From Tritrichomonas foetus (Eukaryota > Parabasalia > Tritrichomonadida > Tritrichomonadidae), in NCBI GenBank assembly GCA_001839685.1, contig MLAK01000838.1:1-64000 (forward strand): DNA of 64,000 nt, read 5' to 3'. Below, piece after piece: positions 46,725 through 56,624 of this stretch. The notes beneath the pieces were generated by a model. That model ran no database searches and had not been told where the DNA came from. It worked only from the letters and a program-made list of their open reading frames with translations. The position numbers and the translations under genes are program-made. Every line of letters begins with the position of its first letter. Position 1 is the stretch's first letter.

Positions 46725-48200
46725 TCATGTCCATTTTACATTTCGAATTAGAAAAGGTAGGTCCTTTGTTTCTAATCCATATGCAAAAGGCGCCCATAAA
46801 AAATATCCAAAAATGGACATTGCAGATATTAGACAAAACAAGTATGATTTAATTATCGGCTTGGCTAATCTGTCAATTACAACGACAAGTAAAACAATAC
46901 CAAAAATGAGGGAAACCATATAATGGTATAAAAATGTATGCTTAACAAAAATGTATGGGAAATATGAAAAAGCAAAGCCAATCAAAAGTATTCCATAATA
47001 ATTAGTAAACTTAAGTCCATTCATTCCTAAATAGCAAAAAGCAATAATTACACCACAAAAAACTGGAACATAAATGAATAAATTTGCCATGCATGCATAA
47101 TGCCGATTTGTATCTTCATAATAGAGAACCCACTTCCTTAAAGCAAGTGGCCAACTCCAAAATCCAGTTTCATATTTAATTAGTCCATTTGCTTGTAAAT
47201 CATCTTCCTCATTTTCGAACTTTTTAAACATTAGTGTGAAACATTGGAAAAGTTTTGTAAATATTGAAGTGTATCGTAGTGACCATATTGGATTATTTTT
47301 ATCAACTAAACTTTTAGCAATTATTGAAGGAATTTCTTGAAAAGTATTTTTCTCAGTTTCATTTAATTTTTGATCTGGGATATATGGAAGAAATGAAATA
47401 TGAAGTAAATATGATAAAATATGAATCAAAAAAACTATCAATATTAAACAACTTGAGCGAATGAATGCAGGCCCACGACTAAAAATGCCTCGTTGCTTAA
47501 AAAACATGTATTCTCGAGCAATAGCAACAATAATAATAGGAGCTGAACGATAGCTTACAGAAAAAGTAATTCCAATTCCAACACATTTTAAAATGAGTGA
47601 AAAAAGTGAAGAGATATTTTCATCCAAAAAAACTAAGAATATTGATAAACAGCTGAGAAATTGAAATAATCCATCAATAAAGAAAAATCTGCCTTGTTCA
47701 ATTAAAGAAATATCGCAGGCAGCAATAATTCCTGCAGTCAATGCAGCAAACCTGGAGGATAGAACAGATCTTGTGATTAAATATACTAATGGAACACAAA
47801 ATCCTGATAAAATTGCAGAAATGGTACGAAATTGAACATATATCATCGATGGATATTTTGATCCGACTGTGAAATTAAAATCGCCTTTATATCCGGAAGA
47901 AGAAGCTATGTAGGAATAAAAAACTGCAGCAAGCGGCGGCGTTTTGGGATTAAAATATTCTCCGTTGATAAAATTATTTATCGAACATCCGAGCAATTCT
48001 TCACCTGGTACGACATTTCTTGGAAATTGAATTCGAAAAACGCGAGTTAAAACACCAAAAAAAATTAAAACAATAACCAAAATTACATCTTCTGTATGAA
48101 ACCCAAAATTGATCGATACTCTTGGTGGAACAAGAAGGGCGTTTAAGTTGAATTTTTTTCGAGGTTTAGTTAACGCGAGTGGAAGTTTAGCTTCATCCAT
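46725..48200 (-). CDS. Divergent protein O-mannosyltransferase (PMT/GT39)-family membrane protein
   Basis: A 491-residue membrane protein with about ten hydrophobic helices. The luminal loop after TM1 (about 58-115) aligns to PMT proteins: RNVV, FING-YFNP, PPL, GYKGDF, FRTISAI. PMT enzymes transfer mannose from dolichol-phosphate to Ser/Thr in the ER. Two usual catalytic features are altered: the DE after the first helix reads GE (G66-E67), and HPPL reads TPPL (87-90). It also stops before any MIR domains, so it is much shorter than fungal PMTs. It is therefore either a non-catalytic paralogue or uses a different donor or acceptor. Start ATG is clear. Confidence 0.7.
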   Translation of the reverse strand: MDEAKLPLALTKPRKKFNLNALLVPPRVSINFGFHTEDVILVIVLIFFGVLTRVFRIQFPRNVVPGEELLGCSINNFINGEYFNPKTPPLAAVFYSYIASSSGYKGDFNFTVGSKYPSMIYVQFRTISAILSGFCVPLVYLITRSVLSSRFAALTAGIIAACDISLIEQGRFFFIDGLFQFLSCLSIFLVFLDENISSLFSLILKCVGIGITFSVSYRSAPIIIVAIAREYMFFKQRGIFSRGPAFIRSSCLILIVFLIHILSYLLHISFLPYIPDQKLNETEKNTFQEIPSIIAKSLVDKNNPIWSLRYTSIFTKLFQCFTLMFKKFENEEDDLQANGLIKYETGFWSWPLALRKWVLYYEDTNRHYACMANLFIYVPVFCGVIIAFCYLGMNGLKFTNYYGILLIGFAFSYFPYIFVKHTFLYHYMVSLIFGIVLLVVVIDRLAKPIIKSYLFCLISAMSIFGYFLWAPFAYGLETKDLPFLIRNVKWT

Positions 48201-49190
48201 CTACATGCGAACGTTAAAACATTTCACCATAACCATATTTATTTCACCTATGTCTATTTTCCAATCAAAGGAAAATGTCGAAGAATCAAGAAATAAATTT
48301 TATAACATGTTAAAACATCTCCTTTCGACCTAAAGATAAAGGAACATTGAGAAATTGGTTTGATGTAGATTATAACTCATGATAAAGATAAATATGAGGG
48401 TAGATTTTCGCTATAATTTGGCACTACATGTCGGAATTGATTTTTATTGGACATCACTTCATCAAGCATGTTTTTATGGTCGTTATGAAATAGTTGAACT
48501 TTTATTAAAGCAACCAAATATTAGTATTAATTCTAAGACGAACATTTTTATTTTTCAAATGGAATCAATGATTGATATTTAAGAAACACTATATAATATC
48601 GCCAATCTCCAGAAATTTTTTACATAACTCGACTATTTCGCAGAATGCCACAATAAAACGAGTATTCTTCAATAGTTCTATTAATGTGTAAACTTTATTT
48701 CTTCCTCTGAAGAAAAAGTATAACTCCAGGAATATGATTAGTCAACAGTACTTATATAACTGATCATATTCTTCGCTATTAATGGTGCTTGAAGAATAAA
48801 TTGTATTGATTATACTTTGTTGTTAAAAAAATCTGATAAAATTTAATTGTTGGACATTAGGTGAGAATTTGGAGTCAAGTTAGTTAATATGCTCATTTTA
48901 TTTTTCTCTAAAAATGATCAAAAGTCTGGATTGTAAAATATTAATTTCAAAAAAACATTTTCGGTTTTTAGATAAAATGTCTAAAACAATTTCTTTATGC
49001 ATCAGAAATATTTCTTACTTTACGACCAAACTTGAAAAAGAATACGACCATATTTGGTCAATCATAAAGGTGAATTTGAATTTTTTGCTTAACTTTTGGT
49101 GGTAGTGCAGAATTATATCACCAAAATATAAAGGCATGTTTTCTCATAGATAAAATTAATTTATTATTCATAATCATGTGCATTTTTGGA
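48201..49190. other. Intergenic region containing an ankyrin remnant
   Basis: Apart from the remnant at 48379-48582 I see nothing supported. A 63-codon plus-strand frame at 48914 is not convincing. Confidence 0.5.
48379..48582 (+). pseudogene. Ankyrin-repeat gene remnant
   Basis: A 67-codon frame contains one clear ankyrin unit, TSLHQACFYGRYEIVELLLKQ followed by PNISINSKTN, split here at the helix turn for length. It has no N-terminal domain, no second repeat, and ends quickly. Trichomonad genomes are full of ankyrin genes, so this is most likely a degraded fragment. Confidence 0.6.
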
Positions 49191-49547
49191 TTATTTATCA
49201 GCACGAATTGCATCAAGCTTAGCCAAATATTCATCAGATGGAGGTGATGTGTTTATTAATTGAATGTTTTCTGATGTTGGAATTTCAATTTTATAGATAT
49301 GTTGCAAAGCGTATAAAACATCTTTCTCTTCTAATGTACCGGAATTTCGTGTTTTTGCAATGTTTATTGAATCTTGTGTCAATTTATTGACGAAATCTGA
49401 AGCAATATTGTAAAATAGAGAACGAGCGGATGGAGCAATTTCAACTTCGCTGCCGACTAACCTCATCAAATTAGCTAAAAACTCGTCTGTGAAAATATCG
49501 TTTTCTGTGAATTCTTTTGGTGGTGGTGCTTGAGATTTGCTTTTCAT
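49191..49547 (-). CDS. TAF12: TFIID subunit TAF12-like histone-fold protein
   Basis: A 118-residue protein. A histone fold fills residues about 22-92: helix 1 (DEFLANLMRLVGSE), the core helix (PSARSLFYNIASDFVNKL), and the third helix preceded by RNSGTLEEKDVLYAL, which matches the TAF12 RKSSTLEVKDVQLHL segment. TAF12 pairs with TAF4 in TFIID and with Ada1 in SAGA, so this gene implies at least part of a TAF-based complex. The short Pro/Lys leader and C-terminal tail are not conserved. The stop is TAA without the extra A. An H2B-like NF-Y or CENP-type fold is the alternative. Confidence 0.8.
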   Translation of the reverse strand: MKSKSQAPPPKEFTENDIFTDEFLANLMRLVGSEVEIAPSARSLFYNIASDFVNKLTQDSINIAKTRNSGTLEEKDVLYALQHIYKIEIPTSENIQLINTSPPSDEYLAKLDAIRADK

Positions 49548-50396
49548 TCTGTATCATGGTCAAATTTTTAAGGTGAATTGAGATTTTCAGGTCATATGTG
49601 ATTTTTTTGGTTTTTTAATCAACTCTGATATTCTGGAATAATATGGAATGATTCAGACTCATCTAGTTCGGTCAAATTCTAAGATTTTCATCCAATATTT
49701 TATTGTCTACCAGATAATTTTGTCATAGAAATTTGATAATGTGAATTGGAATTTTTAAAATTATCAATCCACCAACCTATCAACACTATTTTGAATGCAA
49801 TTTGAAATATATTTTTCTAATATTAAGATAACTTGATGAATCTATAAGTTACCATAATGCTCGCCAAAACTTATGGCTGTGATTGATCGATGTGTATGAT
49901 GAGTTCTATATGTATATTCATGCTCAGTAATTAGCTTGAGTATAACTCAATTCGCCAATGTGATGGTGAATAGACGAAAAAAAAGACTGGAAAGATTTCA
50001 TGCATAGCAAAGTCTAGATATCAAAAGAATATATATATAACTATTATGCTAGTGTGAACTCATATTTATTCAAATGCAGAATTTATATAAATTTTTAACG
50101 TGCTTTTTAAGCAATATTTCCAGGTCTTATATCACATATATAAGTATATAATATCATTTGATGTTTTGCTAGATATTTTTAAGACGACATAGAAGGATCA
50201 ATCAGGATTTTATTCAAAAAAAAATAATTTACCATAATCGCTCCTTGAATGACTAAATTAAGAGGACAAAATGATACTGTAGTAGTTATAGTTTCTTTTA
50301 ATTCATTGTTGGCAAAATTCTGGAAAATGAAAAGAATACCTCCTCGCCGATGAAAATCCCTTCAAATAAGGTAACCACATTATTGTCAAATTTAAA
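49548..50396. other. Divergent intergenic region, nothing recognised
   Basis: AT-rich, 849 bp, with no gene, RNA or repeat recognised. Confidence 0.6.
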
Positions 50397-51194
50397 ATGA
50401 ATGCGATTGATCTCATCCAAAAATATGGAAAAGATCTATCACAAATGGGAATACAAGATGATGAAATGAGGCGATTACCTCTTGAAATTCTTGCTCAATA
50501 TATCGAAATTTGTTTCGAGTCGAATGGAAAACCAACACCCGACGATGTGAAGTTTCTTTTGAACAACAATCAAGTAACAAATAATGACGCCAATAACAAC
50601 ACTCAAAATAACGAAATTACTATCAGCGATTCCGATAACGATTATAAAAATAATTATAAAAACGAAGACGATGAATTACAAAAGGTTTTACAAGCTTCAA
50701 AAGAAGAGTATCAACATCAAAATAATATTCACCACCAACCGCCACCAGAATTGCCGATTTTCGACCTCAAAAAAATCCGCAGATTATTTACTGACAATGA
50801 AGTGGCATCTAATCGAAATATTTCATTGAGCCGGCTGTTGGCATATCGTCGGGAAATTGTAATGGACCTGGCACAGTTTGATAGCATTGTAGGGGCACGA
50901 TACAATGACACAATAAAAAAGGAAATTCAGAACATTGGAGACGCCCCTCCCCAAGGAATCACCATTGCTGTTCTTTTGCCGAATGGCGAAAGATGCACCA
51001 GAATATTCGGGCCAGAAGACATCGGAAGATCAGTTTACATCTGGGTTGCTTCACAGCAAAAAATGATTCATGATAAAATCAAGCCTGGGCATTTCGTGAT
51101 TGTGAAGAATAACGGAGATGAAATAATGCCGAGCAATTCATTGAATGAGATGATTTCGGAGAATCGAATTCTTTTGAATGTTCGATTAATGTGA
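50397..51194 (+). CDS. UIM and UBX domain protein (p97/ubiquitin adaptor)
   Basis: A 265-residue protein. An N-terminal helical region (1-55) is followed by an Asn/Asp-rich linker, a ubiquitin-interacting motif at 91-105 (DDELQKVLQASKEEY, with the expected Ala and Ser), and a C-terminal UBX/ubiquitin-like fold at about 180-265 (AVLLPNGERCTRIFGPED, and a final strand LLNVRLM). UBX proteins link Cdc48/p97 to ubiquitylated cargo, so this is likely a proteasome or ER-degradation adaptor. The FPR loop common in UBX domains is not obvious, so p97 binding is uncertain. Confidence 0.75.
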   Translation: MNAIDLIQKYGKDLSQMGIQDDEMRRLPLEILAQYIEICFESNGKPTPDDVKFLLNNNQVTNNDANNNTQNNEITISDSDNDYKNNYKNEDDELQKVLQASKEEYQHQNNIHHQPPPELPIFDLKKIRRLFTDNEVASNRNISLSRLLAYRREIVMDLAQFDSIVGARYNDTIKKEIQNIGDAPPQGITIAVLLPNGERCTRIFGPEDIGRSVYIWVASQQKMIHDKIKPGHFVIVKNNGDEIMPSNSLNEMISENRILLNVRLM

Positions 51195-51682
51195 GTGTAT
51201 ATTTAAATATCTCTTAAATGATATAATTCTTCATATTTATTGCGTGAGTCAGTGATGAGAAATGCACCAGGAAATGGTGTATCTTCATGGTATCAAATGA
51301 ATTTCTATTTCGGTTGTCCCTCAAAATGAGAATCAGTTTACTTTACTTCAGTAAAGTTTTAATAGTAACCCAGTTCTAAAAAAAAAAACAAATTCGACGG
51401 AAATTTTCAAAAAGTGAGCAAATGAAGAGAAAGACGAAGATACAAAATCAGTAAAAAGATTCAAAAGATAGAAGAAGAAGATTCAAAAGAAGAAGAAGAT
51501 TCAAAAGAAAGAAGAAGATTCAAAAGAAAGAAGAAGATTCAAAAGAAAGAAGAAGATTCAAAAGAAAGAAGAAGAAGAAGAAGATTCAAAAGAAGAAGAA
51601 GAAGAAGATTCAAAAGAAGAAGAAGAAGAAGATTCAAAAGAAGTAATTAGAAAATTGTTTTTGCCGATTTTTATATAAAAAT
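51195..51682. other. Convergent intergenic region with purine repeat
   Basis: Mostly the minisatellite at 51460-51645; otherwise no gene. Confidence 0.6.
51460..51645. repeat. Purine-rich minisatellite (GATTCAAAAGAAAGAAGAA)
   Basis: About ten units of 15-20 bp, each with GATTCAAAAGAA plus a variable number of AGAAGAA triplets. All frames stay partly open, so apparent Lys/Glu/Arg frames across it are artefacts. Confidence 0.85.
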
Positions 51683-52063
51683 TTACTTTGTATGAGAATA
51701 ACTATATGACGATAAATTTTCAGTGGACAAATCGTCATCTCTTGATTCAGAAACATTTTTATAATGTAATATTGGTTGTCCTTCTGGATAGGAAAACTGA
51801 AGAGGAGTTCCAGAAATGGCATATTGTGATTCGGCACCACCCTGCTCTGTTTCGTGTTCTTGTTCCTGGTTATTTGCTGCTGATACTGCTTGTTTGGATT
51901 GTTGAGGCGCGCTTCGTTGTTGTGTATTGGCTGGTGCGGGTTGATCTTTATTTACCACGTGTGGCTTTGGGCGGGCAGGCTGTTGTTTGGTTTCGGGATT
52001 TTTCTTACCTTTCTTTCCCTTATTTTTTGGAGTATCGCTTGCTTCGTCTACCTCTTTACACAT
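51683..52063 (-). CDS. Low-complexity basic-to-polar protein
   Basis: A 126-residue protein with a Lys/Gly-rich N-terminus (NKGKKGKKNPETKQQ), a Gln/Pro/Ala middle and a Ser/Asp/Tyr-rich end. It has one cysteine and no membrane segment. It looks intrinsically disordered, possibly RNA-associated, but no family is seen. An AACTTTTT element lies about 45 bases before the ATG. The frame could be by chance, but composition differs from the spacer. Confidence 0.5.
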   Translation of the reverse strand: MCKEVDEASDTPKNKGKKGKKNPETKQQPARPKPHVVNKDQPAPANTQQRSAPQQSKQAVSAANNQEQEHETEQGGAESQYAISGTPLQFSYPEGQPILHYKNVSESRDDDLSTENLSSYSYSHTK

Positions 52064-52128
52064 TGTTGATTTTCTTTCTTGATGAGAAGTGTTTTATTGA
52101 AAGACAACTTTTTATGAAGATATTTTGA

Positions 52129-53803
52129 AAAAGTGATTTGTCTTTCACTATTCAATGATTAAATTAGCTGTAAAGTAAAGAAATTTCACATGATCCAAAT
52201 ATCAATTCAATGAGATTTCTCTGAAAATTTCAAAAGGAGAATACTGCAGTGTCAATTTGTAATTGGCGAGATTTCTTGATTGATTTTACTTATACTGGAC
52301 AGAACTTTTCCTGAATCTGCATAAATAATATCATAATGGCATTTGGATAGACTGCTACCTTAATTGGAATGAAATTTAGTTAAAATAAATATATTAATAT
52401 AATCATAATATATGAAGTTGAATTGATTTATATGTTGTATATATACAGCTTCTTAGGCAGAATTGTTTTATATATACAGCATAAATTAATCTGTTCTTTT
52501 AATGAGTATTAATTCTTATGTAGAAATGAATTTAATCAATTTAAAAATATTATCTATCACATTAACAAAGAATGAATAATTTGGTGAAAATTATCGAGGT
52601 AAAAGTATGGGCAATGATACACTGCTAATTTCATTTGGATGAAATTTAATAACCGAATAATATATCTAATGGGTTTAAAAAAGCATGATTTACTAATACA
52701 GCTTCTTAAGTATAATTGAGTTTAATCAATTTAATATGATAATCCATCTCTTTAACTAAGACTGAATAACTTTAATTTAACAAGAAAAAAGTCTAAGCAT
52801 TTATATAATATTTGGAAGAATGTGTGGATATTTATTCCAATACACTATTGATCTAACACTTCAATCCCACCGACAACATTTTCGTTTTTCCGTAAAAATG
52901 CTTCTGCAGATTCATGTGATATCATGAAATCATTTTCTCCTGGCTAATTTTTCCATATGGAAAATATGTATTCACCATTTTGCATAGTAGTGAACAAACT
53001 ACTCTCCTCATTAGAATACTTTCAGTAGACTGGTACATTATCTCTTTTTGTTGCAGTTCAGATTTACATTTAACGGCGTATTAGTCTTTTTTCTTCTCTG
53101 TCCAATTTTTGCTTTGAAATAACTATGAATAGGATATCAAAGATAGCAGAAAATTGCTAACTTTGATTATTACATTCTTGAACTTGTTGATTGTAATTTG
53201 CTTTCATTAATTAAAGCTTTTCTTTTAATTCTTCTCTTTTCATATTCGTCTATACATTGTGGACATACTCAACACCATTGTCAATTTTTTTTTATTTTTT
53301 CGTTTAATATCTTTCTGTAGTGTTTATTCGCTGTCCCTCCTCCAAGTCTAAGTAACCTACAGAACCAGTATGTTCATATCACATTAATCCATGAGCTTTT
53401 TTTCCCTTTAACTTCTATTTTACCTTTCACTTTACAAAACGAATCTCCATCACCATTTCCTTCCTTTGAATATCTTTGATTTACGAATTGTACATCTCTG
53501 TTCGATCAATGTTCAAAAACCCTACGACCCAACCTTTAATTGTTTCACTTTTCAACAATCTTTTTAGAATGCTGTAAAAGCCAATGAGGAAAAAAAAAAA
53601 AAAATGAATTAAATAAATTTATAAATAACAACTTTTATGAGAGATCATCACTTGCTTTTGATGGCAATTGTAATAAAAATAAACAATAGTTCCACACTAT
53701 TATTTACAAACAAAATTAACAAATCAAAAATTGATGTTTTTGATTCGCAAAATGATTCAATCTGAAATCTGAAATCAGCTGAACTTTTTAAATAAGATAT
53801 ATT
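52129..53803. other. Gene-poor stretch, pyrimidine-rich on the plus strand near its end
   Basis: About 1.7 kb with no supported gene. From 53200 to 53560 the plus strand is C/T-rich and unusually low in A. Both strands give short protein-like fragments with stops there, so a relic is possible. A 20-mer shared with 8005-8024 is at 53547-53566. Confidence 0.5.
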
Positions 53804-54151
53804 TTAAACCTCATATTTTTCCAGTTTTTGATGCAGGTTTCTTAATTTATTATTCAAGTTTTGAACAAGTGCATGGACAATGTCATTATTTTGCTTAGCA
53901 AGAGATTCTCTGTCACTTTCAATAATGTTAAAATCCAAGTAACTTTGCTTAGTGTTAATATCAATATTGGATATGATTTCTGTGACGTCATCGATTTGGG
54001 AATTAATTATTGGATTCCGGAAAAAATTTCTAGTTGCCCTTGTTTCTGGCGTATCAAAAGCGCGTTGTAAAGCTTCGTTTTCGGCAATTCTTTGAGTCTC
54101 GCACCAATTATGAATCAGATTTCGAAAATCATCAGATTTCGAATCAATCAT
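53804..54151 (-). CDS. Small helical/coiled-coil protein, unknown
   Basis: A 115-residue hydrophilic protein. Residues 5-35 and 75-115 are predicted helical, and the last 30 (IVHALVQNLNNKLRNLHQKLEKYEV spans them, in pieces of heptads) form a short coiled coil. No cysteine pair, signal or membrane segment is present. No family is recognised. GACCGTTT in gene orientation lies six bases before the ATG. Divergent from the glycosyltransferase-like gene. Confidence 0.65.
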   Translation of the reverse strand: MIDSKSDDFRNLIHNWCETQRIAENEALQRAFDTPETRATRNFFRNPIINSQIDDVTEIISNIDINTKQSYLDFNIIESDRESLAKQNNDIVHALVQNLNNKLRNLHQKLEKYEV

Positions 54152-54188
54152 TTTTTAAACGGTCTTTCTTCACTTTTTAAAGTAATAA

Positions 54189-55241
54189 ATGGAAATAATT
54201 AAAGAATTTATGACCAAATAAAAATTGAAAAAAATCAAACTTAATACAATTTTACATCTTCCGAATCGACACAATCGCCCTAGAAAACAAGCTTTTAGAA
54301 CCTGGCTTCTGATTATTTCTCTTTCACTTTGCCTTTCTCTGCTAGTTTTCTCAGGTTTATTGGCCAATAAATATTTTATCATTTCTGGACATCTGAAAAA
54401 TAAGACAGCATGTCAACTCTGTAATTTTGCTCCAGTTAGCATTCCAAACTCTTCAAGCCGGGATGCAATTTTTACCATGTTAACAGATTTTGGAGCAGGT
54501 TCGGAAAGGCTTGTTCGTTCACTCAGAACGACAGGAAGTAATGCTAAGGTTGTGATATTCACACCAAATAATGTCAAACTGCCAAAATGGGTTTTTTCAT
54601 GCAATGTCATGCAAGTTAAATCCGGGCCCTTGACAGAAAGAGCAAAAATGTCTCCTTATAAAATGAGGTGGGAGTGGTACTATGAATTCCTTAAAAAAGA
54701 AGTCGACAATTTTGATCGGATTTTACATGTTGACGCTTTTGATGTCTTCTTTTTTGGTGACCCTTTTCCTTTTGCAAAAGATAGAAATGGCTTATATTTC
54801 CAAATGGAAGACAAAACTCTAAGAGAATGTCCATATAATAAACAATGGGTTCTTGCTTGTCATTATGATGTGAATCGATATAAATTACTAGGAAATATAA
54901 TCGCTTGCAGTGGATCCTTACTCGGTGGTGCAAAACCGTTCCTCAGGTTTATTGAAATGATGGTTACGCATAATGAGTGGCCACTCTGTTGGGGAAAAGG
55001 ATTTGACCAAGGCGACTTTAACTACATTTTATATACTGAACTCCAAAAAACTAATATTTCCCGATATTTCATGGGATGTAATTCGGGATTTATGACTTAC
55101 AACTACTGCGTGAACAAAAATAGGATGTTGGATGACAAAAACAGGCCAATAACAAAGAATGGAACAATTATTACATTCGCACACCAGTACAACAGATACA
55201 AAGTGGTGAAAAATCATATAATATCACTTTGTAATGTATAG
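54189..55241 (+). pseudogene. GT-A-like glycosyltransferase, type II membrane protein, start broken by in-frame TAA
   Basis: The long frame (54225-55241, about 338 codons) has no ATG before residue 86. An ATG at 54189 is in the same frame but is cut off by TAA at 54219. The protein looks intact otherwise: a basic cytosolic tail, a membrane anchor (WLLIISLSLCLSLLVFSGLL), then a luminal domain with a likely metal-binding DAFD (near DRILHVDAFDVFFFGDPF), FQMEDKT, a GGAKPFLRF segment and FDQGDFNYIL. That order fits Golgi GT-A nucleotide-sugar transferases. Either a non-ATG start is used, or there is a nonsense mutation or sequence error. The subfamily and sugar are unknown. Confidence 0.6.
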
Positions 55242-55351
55242 AAAAATATTTTTATCTTTTTATTGTTAGTTTTTATTTAAGCTCTGTTTTTAAACATTTT
55301 CTTTTTGGTTTTACCTCTCTTCTGGTTTTTAAAAATTCAGTTTTAAAGAAT

Positions 55352-55500
55352 TTATTGTTTCATTCTTTATGTTGTTTCATTCTTTATGTTGTTTCATTCT
55401 TTATGTTGTTTCATTCTTTATGTTGTTTCATTCTTTATGTTGTTTCATTCTTTATGTTGTTTTATTCTTTATGTTGTTTCTTTCGTTATGTTGTTTCTTT
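55352..55500. repeat. 17-bp minisatellite (TTTCATTCTTTATGTTG)
   Basis: About eight or nine copies with few changes, downstream of the glycosyltransferase gene. It explains the apparent Phe/Leu/Cys-rich frame there. The rest of 55242-55792 shows no gene. Confidence 0.9.
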
Positions 55501-55792
55501 ATGTGGTTCTTTAAGAAACTTTAATTCTTTTTCAGAAGTAAAATATTTTGGTAATCATCTAATTAAATCATTTTAATATAAATGCGAACTTTCTTCTCTA
55601 TTATAGATTTAATGCAATTCTTCTTTCAATGAAAAGTTTTCTCTAACTCACATTTTCTTGAATGGTTGACAATAGCACTGTTAATCATATGAATGATCAA
55701 TTCAGCGGGATTTTTGAATAATTTGAATGAAAGAAGCGAAATTTATATTTACAACATTTTCTATTAGCCCGTTTTTTCGTTAACATTTTTTG

Positions 55793-56374
55793 ATGCCAAA
55801 GACAAAGGAAGATCCACTTGACAAACTCATTAAACAAATGAGGGATAGGAAAAAGAAAGAAGAAGAGAAAAATGAAGCTATTCGACGAAAAGCTGCAGTG
55901 GCAGCAAGAAAAAAGAAAGTTGAACAAGAAAAGAAAGAAAAAGCAAAAAGTATAGTTCAAGAGAGAACAGTTAGGAAAGAAATGTTCAAAAATATCAACC
56001 AAGAATTGAATGATGAGGTAAAGGCAAAGAAAAAAGCTGAAGAAGAAACGATCAAAAAAGCTAGAGCTGAGAAGAAAGAATGACGAACAGTGTTTGCAAA
56101 TGAGAAGAAAGAGGAGCAAAAATTAGAGAAAACTGAAAAGAAAATCAGAGTGAAACAAGAAAAAGCTGAAAAGAAAGAAAAGAAATTAAAGGAAAAAGAA
56201 AGAATCAAAAAGATCAATAATGCAAAGAAGTTGAGGCTTGATGTTCATAAAAGGAAAGAAAAGGAAGAAAAAGATCGACAGGTTTTCTTAGCAGAGGTTG
56301 ATAAGAGACATGAACATCAGTGGGGTGATGATGGAATTAAAAAGATGGCAACTCTGCTTGTCGATTCATATTAA
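55793..56374 (+). pseudogene. Lys/Glu-rich coiled-coil protein gene interrupted by an in-frame TGA
   Basis: The frame opens at ATG 55793 (MPKTKEDPLDKLIKQM) and continues to TAA at 56372-56374 in one phase, apart from a TGA at 56081-56083. Both sides have the same Lys/Glu/Ala-rich, highly charged helical composition, and the downstream part has no own ATG at the correct place. The whole would be about 193 residues. The C-terminal end (EHQWGDDGIKKMATLLVD) is less charged and looks like a conserved tip. No family is recognised. A sequencing error, a recent nonsense mutation or readthrough are possible. Confidence 0.65.
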
Positions 56375-56624
56375 TTCTTAATGAATTTTGGTTCTTCAGC
56401 AAGTCAATGTTCACTCATATTAAATATCAATGATTAAAATCACATTTAGAATCTTCAAATTATTTATTGTTAATAGTTCTTTTATCGACAATTTTTTCTT
56501 ACAATGTTGGGAACATCTACCTAAGTAGCTATTAATAGCTAAATAGACAGGAAATAGATAAATTTCAATAACAAATAAGGATCAATATAATATAGAAATA
56601 GTAATATATTTAAAAAAATAATAC

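Noticed and set aside
51474..51645. Lys/Glu/Arg-rich frames over the purine repeat
   Set aside because: They arise from tandem GATTCAAAAGAA units and have no start or unique sequence.
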